Shown one piece after another: positions 47,666 through 57,735 of a DNA stretch of 64,000 bases. Each line of letters starts with the position of its first letter. The stretch's first letter is position 1. Source of the DNA: Cyathus striatus (taxonomy: Eukaryota > Basidiomycota > Agaricomycetes > Agaricales > Nidulariaceae); contig JAOVFP010000005.1 of the NCBI GenBank assembly GCA_025738555.1, positions 6,413,430 through 6,477,429 of the forward strand, in the 5' to 3' direction. Under the pieces are notes generated by a model. It had not been told where the DNA came from, ran no database searches, and worked only from the letters and a program-made list of their open reading frames with translations. The position numbers and the translations under genes are program-made.

Positions 47666-48273
47666 TGTCATATCCGTGACAATCCCTGTACCATTGGAGT
47701 CAACTCCGGTTTTACTCCGCTTTTAGTACGTTTCCTCCGGACTATGTATACTTGTTATATATCGAACTCTTCCTTACTAATGTTTACTTGTATCTGTTTA
47801 CTTGTTCCTTCCCTTTAATATTACTACCCGTTCTCCGGCCGCGGCCATTTCTCCTATGACTATAATCTAGAGGCGTACTACTAGTTTACCATGTTCTACA
47901 TTTCATGGAGTTTACTTAACCCTAGGATGCCACATACCCATGGGCATTACTCCGTACGCATTCGGACAAAGTAGTTTACTATATAAACTACTCCTGTAAT
48001 GTAGATAGACTTCAGTTTCAAATCAACTACGTTTACACCCTTCTCCCACTTGGGCCTTGAGCCAACTCCGCTATTTTGTCACTTACTCCGCTTTGTTCTA
48101 AATACTGGAACTGGAAGTCCAAGGGCGCAACATACAAGTTGAAGCCAACGTTCCACTACTCCCGTACTTGTTCATTATCTCCACACACCCTACTAACGTT
48201 GTACAAGTTACTCCGCTATTAGACTATCTACTCCGAGGTTCTTGTCCCTAGTGGAATAGAACGGGACGTGACA
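47666..48273 (+). repeat. 3' LTR of the chromovirus
   Basis: 608 bp copy of 41296-41903, followed directly by the CTGAT target duplication. Confidence 0.95.
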
Positions 48274-49637
48274 CTGATGCAGATCTTGCTGATGTAGATC
48301 TTGGTGATGTAGATCGGAATGATGATCTTGATCTATTACTGTGTACTGAACCAGATGGTGATGGTTCACGTGACACTGAGGTAGAAGAAGGCATGGAATA
48401 GGACAATGGGAAATAGCCTGAACTAGGTGGGGGCATAAACATATCCTGATAAATCTGTATTAGAAATATTTGGGTTGAAAGAAAGTTGCAGTGGAACAGG
48501 GTGATGCAATGTGGTATAAGTCCTTTGAGGTCTAGGTGTGATATCCATGTCCTGAGGAGAAATTGCATCAGAATGTGCATGAGATGATGATTTGGATGTC
48601 TTCTCCTTCCCTGAATTCCTTGCTTTATTTCTCACTTTGTCACTCACTAGTTCACACTTTTGTAGGTGTTTTATCAAAGTTTCAGAGCAAGATTCAAGCC
48701 ATCTTCGAGGCAGTGGTGAACCATCAAAAACCAGATGGTCACTATATGCAACGGATCCGGGAACATTAAATACTATTATACTTGTGTTATTTAATTAAGA
48801 TATGTTATTATAATAATAGACTCACAAGCTAGTTTTATAGCATTTATATCATGAGCACTATTTAATTCTTGTTGTCTCACTTGATTTTCTTCATATAGCG
48901 TGATCTCAAGCAATCATATTAATTTATTGCCATTTTGTATGAAGAAAATCCACACCTTTAATATGTCATCATCTAAACACCAAAGGCAGTAACATTTTGT
49001 TTTGTCATGAGAATCTGGGTGTGAGAAGATTTCTCTAGGCTTAGGTCGAGTAAGAAATAGTGGGTGGTCAGCAAAATGAGCGCCACCATCCTCGAGGTTT
49101 ACTGGACATGTTTGCACAGAAATAATGTAACCTACCATTTCAATGACACTTATATAGAGGAGATTTATCGGAAACTTTGGATATATAGAGCTGAAATTAA
49201 GTTAGGTGTCTTCTATCTTTTGTACAATTGTGTTCATTGGGTAAGTTGGCGTTACATTGGAGAAACTGTGGTCAACTGAATAATATAAACTAAATATATA
49301 CAAGTGATGATAGCTGAAATATCGGAATGACAAAAAATAACATCAATTTAAACATGTGTATATGGGATTACATTGGGGATTCAACAGTAGAAGATTATAG
49401 ATTTGAATGAAGAAGACTTGACGTGTGGACTTGGCTTGAGCACATGCATGATGAAGGTTTGGCGTGTTGGTACATTTAGAGCGGAGTCTGAATAAGATCT
49501 TAGATGAGCTTCGAAAGTACTTTCCCACCCTCACAAAAACGTGACTAAAGCCTTTCTTCTTGTGATTAAAGCCGTAGACTATTATCTAATGTTCGACGTA
49601 CATCGGAAAACTGTCAGTTCGGTTTCAGGCCAAAAAC

Positions 49638-49657
49638 CGACGGTTGGCACATCACTG
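49638..49657 (-). repeat. hAT right terminal inverted repeat
   Basis: Exact inverse of 38699-38718. Confidence 0.9.
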
Positions 49658-50671
49658 TCACCCACTGCTTTCAGTGGAATACTACTTTGCCCAAGTAGCT
49701 GTGATTATATGCAAGGGCCACAGGTGATTTACACTTGAAAAGCTCATTAACCTTCTAGATTTTCAAAGGCATTCAATGGTGCACATGGGTAAATTTCTGA
49801 AAGCTATAAAAGAGCAAGGATCAACCAGTCATTGGATCCCCAAGATGTTTGTGCTTCTTTCATAGTATGTATCAATTCTATGAGAATGGAAGTGAGTATT
49901 TTTTATTATTAATTCAATTGCCATTTTTCTAATCTTATGAAATTTTTGTAGGCAATTATTAGCACTGGAGCATATTGTTCCTCATATACTTATTACCTTG
50001 TCACTTATTTGAAATTGGTTTAATACTTGCACTCAATTACCCACTCTTTGTTGCATACACATCTCTTTTAACATTTTATTTATCAAGTAAGTCTCATTAT
50101 CCTAATCTTGCAAGTCATAAAGGAACTCTTACATGTTATTTAGGCTATTTGGTCAACTCTTTGTCTCTCTCTTCATGTTTAGGATTTTATTATAATTGGT
50201 TATCTAAACCTTTTATGAAGCTAGATTCTGCTTCATTTTTTATGATAATATTTGTTTGCAGACTCTGTGAGAGCTCATGTGGTCTCAGTAAGTGTCATAC
50301 TTTATTACTTAAATACTCTACAACTAATACTGCACTGTTTCATCAGTGAATTGAAACACTACTATTGGATTGTTCCTAGAACTTCTAGAATTGGAATTTT
50401 GAGATGTTCAGTGACAGTATTACTACTTCACTGTTGGTTGCAAGCTACTCTGATTTTTGGACTTGTCAGCTACCTTTGAGAGTCTCAGACTGGACAATGG
50501 TACAATTATATTTGCTTGTCTTTGTGTTTGTGGAGGAAGTACCTCCTTCAATGATATGTACATACTCATAGTTTCAAGCAAATTATTGAAGTACTCACAT
50601 TTTAATTAGTTCAATTGCCTGAATTATTGCCTGATCTCAATGCACATTCCAAGCAAAGTATACAAATTTCT
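49658..50671. other. CpG-poor repeat-like DNA beyond the hAT element
   Basis: CpG dinucleotides become rare from here onward. A degraded plus-strand reading near 49770-49900 gives MGKFLKAIKEQGSTSHWIPK-like words, which look like old protein-coding repeat sequence, but I cannot name the family. ORFs at 49975-50479 are hydrophobic, AT-driven and probably chance. Confidence 0.4.
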
Positions 50672-51256
50672 TGTCATATCCATGACAAAGCCCCTAGAAC
50701 TGACAATAGTCAATGTTATGTTTTCATCCAAGTATTGTATGTTTCCTCCAGACTGTGTACCTCTATTATATATCAAACTCTCACTTACTAATGTTTACTT
50801 GTCCCATCCCTTCATTATTATTATTTGTTCTATGCCTTTCCATTACTTCTAGTACATTCCATTAGTTCCATCCCCATTAGTTTTACCCCATTCTTCATTT
50901 TTTCTTACCCCATTCTTTATCCTTACTGTCACTATTGACATTATATGTTGACTGTAATCTAGAGGCATGGAACTAGTCTACTGTAGTCTACATTCTCTGG
51001 AGTTACTTATCCCCTATTATGCCACAAACCCATAGCCACTAACTCCCTCTGCATCCAGGTAAAAGTACTACATAAACTACTTCATATTGTAAGTAGACTA
51101 CAGTTTCAAATCAACTATGTTAACACCCTTTCCTTCACTTGGGACTTGTTCCAACTCTGAGAATTTATCATCAACTCTGCCCTGTTCTAAATATGGAATG
51201 AGAAGTTCAAGGGTGCAACATACAAGTTGCAGCCTATGTTTTATTACTCCCATACT
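50672..51256 (+). repeat. Decayed solo LTR related to the chromovirus LTR
   Basis: It begins TGTCATATCCATGACA and follows the order of the 41296 LTR: TTTCCTCCAGACTGTGTA, ACTAATGTTTACTTGT, TAATCTAGAGGCATGGAAC and CAGTTTCAAATCAACTATG. It continues to CAACATACAAGTTGCAGCC. Many changes are C to T or G to A at former CpG sites, for example CCGTGACA to CCATGACA and GAGGCGTAC to GAGGCATGG. The last 80-100 bp of the LTR are missing or unrecognisable. Confidence 0.75.
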
Positions 51257-51399
51257 GTCATGACTGTGCCCCTAGCCTGACTTGACAGTGGAGTATGAGG
51301 GGTGATTGCAGAGAAGTGAGGGTGAGCAAGAGATGACAGTGGAGAAGGTAACTCAGGGGTAGAACTTTGGCTTCAGCTTATGTGCTGCACCCTGGGATT
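51256..51399 (-). repeat. 3' end fragment of a second LTR family, inverted
   Basis: Read in reverse complement, it contains CAGGGTGCAGCACATAAGC and ends GGGCACAGTCATGACA, like the 3' part of an LTR with a TGACA end. The same internal word occurs in direct orientation at 51921-51940. It abuts the neighbouring LTR head-on. Confidence 0.5.
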
Positions 51400-51960
51400 T
51401 GTCATATCCTGTATCACCTACCTCCAGACTCCTATGCCCTTACTCCATGTTTCCCTTTGTTTACTCTGGATTTTTGATTGCATTCTTATTATTACCTATT
51501 GATTACTGTACATAGACTACTCTCATTTCCTTTCTCCCATTCTACTAAGCTATCCCCTCAGTAATGTAGTATACATCTCATAGTGGGTCACTTATCATTC
51601 TTAAGTGCACCACTATCTGTTTCACTTTACACTGCCATATATGCTCACTTCTCTGATGTGTTTTATTATGTTTAATTAGCTATAGTCTTCATTCTATGTA
51701 TGCCTACCCTGACTGTACTTCTCTGCTGGCCAAGGCCAGCAGCCTTTACTTACTCTGACCTTCTAGTATTTAAGTAGCATGACAACTGTACTTAGACTTC
51801 AGTTTCATATTGAACTACATCCTCACCCTCTTGTCTGACTTGAGTTTCATCTCTCATCCCTCTTGTCTCTTGTCTTCTCCAAAGGGCTTGCCCTTACCCC
51901 AAAATCTAGGACTGGGAATCCCAGGGGTGCAGCACATAAGCTGAAGCTGAAGTCCTACCT
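51400..51960 (+). repeat. Decayed LTR of a second, related family
   Basis: It starts TGTCATATCC and shares with the chromovirus LTR the words CTTAGACTTCAGTTTCA, AGGACTGGGAATCCCAGGGG and GTGCAGCACATAAGCTGAAG (the counterpart of GCGCAACATACAAGTTGAAG). It is too different to be the same family. CpG is almost absent. Confidence 0.5.
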
Positions 51961-52568
51961 GTTACAATTTTCTTTCTTCATCTATTTACATATGATTTCT
52001 TTGCATTTCTTTGACTTGTTTGGTATTACCTTTGATACCAAACACATGACTTCTTACTTACATGATCCAGACTCATCTCAAGTCACTTTACCTTACTTAG
52101 TCTATCTTTCTTTCTTCTTACTGCACTGCAGCAATGTGCAGTTGATAAACTACACCATGACTTATTTAGTTACATTCTTACTTATTTTTAGTATGAACTC
52201 ATTTGTATTTAAACCATAGTAACTTGGGCTGTAGAGCTCAAGCTTCAGCTTAAATTGAATTAGCTTTACTTTGATTCATTCACCTCACTCATACTTAAGT
52301 CTAAACAACTTAAGAGCTCATGAATAGAGACTTGAACTCGATACTGATTATGGGGAGGTGCAATGGCACTGATCAAGAATTTGTTTGTAGTTGTTTGTAA
52401 TTTTGGCATTTTCTAACAATCATGGAAAATCAATATTTTGCATGGAATTTAAACTTTTTGATGTTGATTTGTCTGGAATTGGAATAAATTCGTGATGGCA
52501 CAGGAATGCACATGTGTGATTTCTCAGATTAGGTCAAGAAGTGCAACATCCATGTGTGAAATCTTCTA
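51961..52568. other. CpG-poor stretch, nothing recognised
   Basis: AT-rich DNA with long T/A-driven ORFs that have no domain signature. No repeat boundaries are clear. Confidence 0.35.
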
Positions 52569-54595
52569 GTGTGCCGGGAAAATATAAAAATGAACCTGTA
52601 TTCCCTGATGAACATACTCTTAATTACATCTATCTATGTTATAAAGGTATGGAGAAAAAACTTGAGTAGATATTATGTTTTTGAAACTGCATGTAATTCT
52701 GAGCTGTTGCATAATTATGTAATACATGTTTCAACATGTTTCATGTCGCATAAAAACATATGCATGATGAAATATCCCAATCCCAACCTGTTCCACCACT
52801 TGCTCTTGTGTCAGATCTTCCAGGACTCATTATTCAATAGCCGACATGTTAATATGACAAGAAGCATAAAGAAACAGACAAAGGGAAGACCAGAGTCCAA
52901 CTTACAGCTCTTGATGCTGTTAATGCAGCACATTGTTCCTCTATGTGCAAATGGTGAAACAAAGACATTCCTACACTGCTATCTGTTGCCCAAGGACATA
53001 TATGTGATCTGGAAAGAAAGGCAGAGCTTAATAACAACAAGTATTGGAATGTATGGAGAAGGTGTTACCAGACACAAAAAAAGGCACAATGATCTTAAAA
53101 CAAAGCTTTCTACCTCCATTCTTCTGGCAAAACAGTTGTGACATGACATACAGTGAAGAGACAATGAATTCCAAGGGTTAAAAGAAACAACTGGACTCAC
53201 AATTAAAGATCTCCAAAAAAAACTTGATTTGCTTCGAAAATCAAACAGCAGTTGCAACTAGAACACATAAAGCTCAAAAAGTGCCATAAGTATGTGTCTA
53301 AAGCTAAAGACATACTCACGAAACAAATAAAGGAGAGACAATGGAAAGGGCTACAATTTTGGCTCACCAATAAACAAATTTACACCACTCATGCACAGAA
53401 ATTGGCATGATATCTTGTTTCAACTGGAACAGCAGAGAAAAAGGTTGGAGCCACAATACAGGAGATAGGAGGTGTCCTAGGGATTGAAATAAAGGAAAGA
53501 ATGAGTACCAGAACTGTACAATGAGCTGTTCTTGAAGGTGGGGTTGCTGCAAATATACAACTTGGCTATGAAATTCTACATGCAGATAGTGAGTAATCAG
53601 AATGCAAATGAATGACTTGAATACTTACATATTCATAACAGAAATAGCCTATAGCTTGGACTCAACATCTCATAAGCATATCAAGTATGAGTCAAGACAT
53701 ATTGCAATGCAAAGTCTTTGATTATTCAAATCCCAATGCAGAGCCAAAATGGACATTACGCACCTTAGGAGTTGGAACATCAGTAGATCACCATAGTGAA
53801 ACCCAAATTTCTGGACTTAAAAGAAAGGCTCAATGCACTAGCTGTCATATTCAATGGAAGTCCTTTTGCAGAACAAAAAGGACTGAAGTTCTCTGCTGAG
53901 GACTTTGCATACAAGTTGATAGGTACAAGCAGGGACCATGCTGCTGATCAGAAAAATAGCCATGAAATATTAAAAGTTTGAAAGATGGAGGCAATACTTC
54001 AGCATCTTGGTGAAGAGTCACTTTGAAATGGGCTTTGAACATGTATATGCACTTCTAGTGCCTCAGAAGATGAAGTTAATAGAAGACATTGGTGGACAGG
54101 ATGCATGGAATTGACTTACAGAAGAGGAGAAAACAGAGGCCGACACATCTATTGTCCAGGAAATTGGACAGAAAGTTTTTGAGAGTTTGCCACAAGAAGA
54201 CCAGGCCAAACTCACTGTTTTTATCCAAACAGGATGCTGTATGCATAAGGATCTGAATTGCATAAAGAGTGGAGATAAGTCAATGCAAGACATGTGGATA
54301 GCTAATAATAAAACCCCACCAATTCTATTGGCCAATCACAAAAATGCAGTAATTCTCACTGGTCAAAATTGATTGTTCCAATCCAACAGCTGCAGACTAT
54401 GTAAACGTGCAATGCTGTTAGGCACAAGTGTGGAAATCCTTTGCAGCCATACTAGGTGCATTGATTATACCAACACAATAATAAAAAAAAGCCGGACACA
54501 ACAGAACAAATACCCGATATGTAGATGTTATTTATGATCCTGAAATTTGTCTCATAGTTCTCTGTAATTTTATGACAGGATGTATCTCATTGATT
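52569..54595 (+). pseudogene. Degraded coiled-coil repeat protein, N-terminal part
   Basis: Fragments in changing frames read in order. They are a basic start (MTRSIKKQTKGRPESNLQLL), a Lys/Gln-rich coiled coil (TTGLTIKDLQKKLDLLRKS), VFDYSNPNAEPKWTLRTLG, SAEDFAYKLIGTSRDHAADQ, then VFESLPQEDQAKLTVFIQTG and CCMHKDLNCIKSGDK with PPILLANHKNAVIL. I recall this order from a multicopy family in Agaricomycete genomes that has no assigned function. It is probably the protein of an uncharacterised mobile or amplified element. Several stop codons and frame changes are present, and CpG is nearly absent. The gene is cut at 54596 by an LTR retrotransposon and resumes at 62852. Confidence 0.65.
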
Positions 54596-55147
54596 TGTCA
54601 CTACACTCATAAGTCGTATGACAAAGTCAAAGCCTAAACTGTTATAATGTAGAGTTATACACAAATGGACTTGGCAGTGTCTTCACAGTAACACTTGAAG
54701 AGCGGAAATGAAATAGCTGGTGTTCTAGGTCTGAGGTGGTCTCAATGACAGATAGAGAGGATTAGCCAGCTATAGTTGATGATAACTAAACTAAGATCAA
54801 GCTGAAGAAGCTTGATCAGAATACATGAGCCTATTTATACAAAAGAAGCACTGAGTCTGTCCATTTGCAGAAGGTATGCTACTATAAATAAATGTCCGTG
54901 GACTTGCCATAACTCGGGCAGAGGTCTATAAATAAATGCACAGCAGTATCAATGCAGTTTTAAGCAAAGTCCGAGGATAAGAGAAGTCCGTGCTTGTAGT
55001 ATGACAAACCAGAGGAGCAAGGGTCAGGTGATGACGAGTAAGTAATTAGTTATAAATAGAAAGGGATGAGTAAGTAGAAAAGATATAAATAGGAGAGGTC
55101 ACGTGAAAAGAGGTAGTCTAGAAGGGGTTGAGATGAAGAGTGTAACA
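54596..55147 (-). repeat. Left (3') LTR of the decayed Gypsy element
   Basis: 552 bp, TGTCAC...TGTAACA on the plus strand, paired with 62311-62851. Contains a short hairpin AAGATCAAGCTG/AAGAAGCTTGATC near 54800. Confidence 0.85.
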
Positions 55148-56530
55148 TTTCATGTCCAGTACAATCAAAGCCTGGTGTGTAGGAAAAGATATTGAATATT
55201 GAAAGGACCGCTTCTTCATCGGCTATTCAGTCCATCATCAAGACACATATGTATTCCATCATTTGTATCTTATATTGAGGCCAGTTCCCCTAAGTTGTTG
55301 TTGTTTGGTGGAGTGGGTGTGTTGGGGCCATAGTGCAGTCCTTTCAATCTAGTTCTGAGCCATCTCATGATTCTGATCATATTTCTTGCATGAAGGGAGA
55401 GTAGCAGGGGGCGTTGTCAGCAATAATCTGGCAGATGTCTGACGCAGTGGAGGCCAGTGATGTAATGGCATTCGGCAGTAGTGGTTTATTTTGAGAGGAA
55501 GGTCCTCGATGATGAGGCAAGTCTGCACCATCGAATGGTCTGAGATGGGGTCTAGGTACATGGGTGTGTGCCTCCATATGCATATCACACCAGGTCAGAT
55601 TACGTTCATGGAGATACAAAGCTAAACTAAGATCATCTGAGGTCATAGGCAGGATGTGGCTATAGAACATCCGGGGTTGCATTGGCAGAGGGGGTTAGTG
55701 GGATAAATGTGGAATGATGGTCTTGCTGATGAGCAGGGTGACTTCATAGAGGTGTGTGGTTTTCCTGATCATATAAGTGTAGTCTCCAGTGTGTGAGATG
55801 TCCAGTAGTTCCTTAGTAACTACATAGCTGGTCGGGGTGTTTGGTGATGCAGTTTTTTGGTAAGAAGCAGTGGAAAAGGATGAGGGGGTAGATCCGTTGG
55901 AGGGAATAGGTGGATATGCCAGGGGTGCTTCTTGGGGTTCTGGGTTCAATATTGGGTACAGGGGTAGACATCATGTTGGTGATTAAGTGGTAGCGAGAAG
56001 CTACTGTGATTGAAGGGGTGGATTTGGCTATTTCTGATAGCAACCAAGGGAACTTTGGTGAGACTTACCACATTTATCCTTGGCTAAGGCTAGGTGAGTT
56101 GGTTCATAGTCAAAAGACGGATTGGATGAGTAAGAGCTATGTGTTCAAGGTTATATTTAGGGACAACGTGTCTTAAGAGTTTTGCCAGTGAAAGAATGAG
56201 GTCAACAGTCCATGGGATGAATAGTCAAAGCTGCATCAATATTCCAGGGGGGCGATTCTAGGAAGGCTGAGTCCATTTGGCTTTGCATTGAAGAATACAT
56301 AACAAGGCTGAGGTGACCCATTTCATGGGGGTACCAGATATTGTGGGATGGCAGGGGTGGCACCTGGCCAAGTTGATGTTTTCCAGGCATCTAGAGCCTT
56401 TGGGTGTCAGTTCATAGAACTGGTACCATCTGGAATGATCAATTCGGAGGTCGAAGGGCTGAGATGTCGAGTTGGGGGCTCGTGGCAGTGGTGGTAGCAG
56501 GGGCAGAGGTGGAGGCAAAAGAAGTAGCAG
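55148..56530 (-). pseudogene. Possible extra ORF downstream of pol, with pol tail remnants
   Basis: Minus-strand segments at 56258-56518 (FDLRIDHSRWYQFYELTPKG) and 55377-55682 (LYLHERNLTWCDMHMEAHTH, VPRPHLRPFDGADLPHHRG) read as protein-like sequence with shared composition. They lie after the integrase region and before the 3' LTR. The words are not those of Gag, Pol or a chromodomain. They may be a third ORF carried by this element family, but I do not recognise a domain. Frame changes and stops show it is not intact. Confidence 0.4.
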
Positions 56531-57735
56531 TTGTATCAGTTAGGAAGAAGATTTCTGGTGTTCAGGTAACTTTTTAGGTCTAGCCACGATAGGTTTTCAG
56601 GTCTTCAGCATTTAGAAATCTTCTTTACCCATGTTGGCATTTAAGGGCATCCTTTGCAAGGCAGAGATCAAGAAGATTAGGTGCCCTTCTGTTTATTGAG
56701 CCAAGAGGTCGCTTCAGATTCCCATAGGTCTTGAATGATAATGATCATTCGAACAGGTTAGAAATTGTTGGGTGGGTGGCGTTCTTGATGTATGGTGTTA
56801 GAAGGGAAGGTGGAAGACAAGGTGAGGCCTCTTGGTAAGCATTTCGGGTAATTGCAGAGTCATGGAAGTTTTGATTGGACTTCTTGAACTGGGATGCTGG
56901 TAAGAAGAAAGAGGTCATTGAGGGGTGAATTTCTTTGTAGGGTATGCTATTTTGAGATTGGTTGATTCTAGCCATATCTTTTGTCCTTCTTTGAATGGTT
57001 GGAGATCTTTTTGTTTCGGAGTAGTACTTGTTGTTGTGCAAGTTTGTGAAGTGCTTGTGCTTCTTTCCTAAGTTGGTTTAGTGCTTTGAGTCGTTCTTGG
57101 ACTTGCAGAATTTTTGATCGAGAGAAGACTTCTGGAAGTACAATGGGGTTGTATCCCATAATTAGGTAGAATGGGGAATTTCTTGTGACAGAGTGATATC
57201 AGGAATTGATGGCAAATTCGGCGGAGGAGAGGTATTTGTTCCAGTCATACTGTCTCATTGCACAGATGCATCTGAGGTAGACTTCTATTTCTTGATTCAT
57301 TCGTTCAGTTTGACCATCAGTTTGTGGGTGATAAGCGGTACTTCCTTTCCATTTGACGTCTAAGTGGCGTATCATTTCTTGGAATGCTTCGGCGGTGATC
57401 TTGGGATCTCTGTCAGATATGATGGAATCAGGTAATCCAAATCTTCGGTAGACCATGTCGAGTAAAAGTTGGGCTACTCCTAATGTGGTAAGTCCTTTCT
57501 TATGGCAGTGTTCGAATATTACCCCCTTTGTAGATCCGTGGTCGACCACGACAAATATGGAGTCATATCTGTCAGAGGAGGGTAAGTCAGTGATCCAATC
57601 ACACGAGATTTGGGAGAAGGGTCGGGTGTCGGTGGGTGTGGGGATTGGCATTAGCAGTAGTTTTCCTTTATGGTTGTACTTCGATTGTTGGCATATGGCG
57701 CATCCTTCAATGTAGTTCTTGATGAAGATACCCAT
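56531..57735 (-). pseudogene. Integrase region of the decayed Gypsy element
   Basis: 57199-57735 keeps a clear integrase. It has the zinc finger end (YIEGCAICQQSKYNHKG) and catalytic core with ISCDWITDLPSSDRY, ISDRDPKITAEAF and GSTAYHPQTDGQTERMNQEI, so the D,D and E positions are all present. 56968-57159 continues with the C-terminal helix region (GYNPIVLPEVFSRSKILQVQ). Beyond that, to about 56750, a degraded segment corresponds to the tail that in relatives leads to HPVFHVS-like and chromodomain sequence; here no chromodomain can be read. Integrase would insert the DNA copy into the chromosome. Stops between pieces show loss of function. Confidence 0.75.

Larger units (their letters stand above)
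41296..48273 (+). mobile_element. Ty3/Gypsy chromovirus with full-length LTRs
   Basis: Two 608-bp LTRs (41296-41903 and 47666-48273) begin TGTCATATCC and end GACGTGACA. They differ, by eye, only in two 1-bp indels and no substitutions. The 5-bp target duplication CTGAT occurs at 41291-41295 and 48274-48278. Between them lie gag with a CCHC knuckle, protease, reverse transcriptase, RNase H, integrase and a C-terminal chromodomain, in the order of Ty3/Gypsy elements. A polypurine tract precedes the 3' LTR. I see no obvious tRNA primer site directly after the 5' LTR; self-priming as in Tf1/sushi-type elements is possible but not shown. It is the youngest insertion in the window. Confidence 0.95.
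38981..49138 (-). pseudogene. hAT transposase with BED zinc finger, split by LTR element
   Basis: The 5' exons lie at about 48274-49138. A BED-finger start (HPLFLTRPKPREIF, CYCLWC) is followed by RRWLESCSETLIKHLQKCE and a Ser-rich linker. The gene resumes at 41295 below the inserted chromovirus: WSPEQQALFERRLINLTAS, QGDGWTGENNHHFQAF, VTTDSSGDGRKAHKN, CYTHQ and VPTRWTAYY. It ends with the hAT dimerisation domain ILTICPNSASCERLFSTFG and LAELKMHLRDIHLRD, with the stop at 38981. The reading frame is uninterrupted across the insertion site once the LTR element and one copy of CTGAT are set aside. The exons have clear gt..ag introns. Transposases of this type cut and paste hAT DNA. The insertion must abolish the protein; otherwise the gene looks recent. 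Confidence 0.85.
38699..49657 (-). mobile_element. hAT-superfamily DNA transposon, interrupted by a chromovirus
   Basis: Exact 20-bp terminal inverted repeats CAGTGATGTGCCAACCGTCG lie at 38699-38718 and, inverted, at 49638-49657. The CAGTGATG start is typical of hAT elements. Just inside the left end a hairpin (CGAAAAGCCGGTT ... AACCGCAAGGCTTTTCG) gives a subterminal structure. Without the inserted LTR element the unit is about 4.0 kb. It contains a minus-strand transposase gene with a BED-type finger and a C-terminal dimerisation domain. The 8 bp before the left end are ATACTACA; the 8 bp after the right end are TCACCCAC, so no simple target duplication is seen. Confidence 0.85.

Noticed and set aside
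49975..50479. Hydrophobic ORFs resembling membrane proteins
   Set aside because: They are driven by T-rich, CpG-poor decayed DNA and have no conserved loops or plausible start context.
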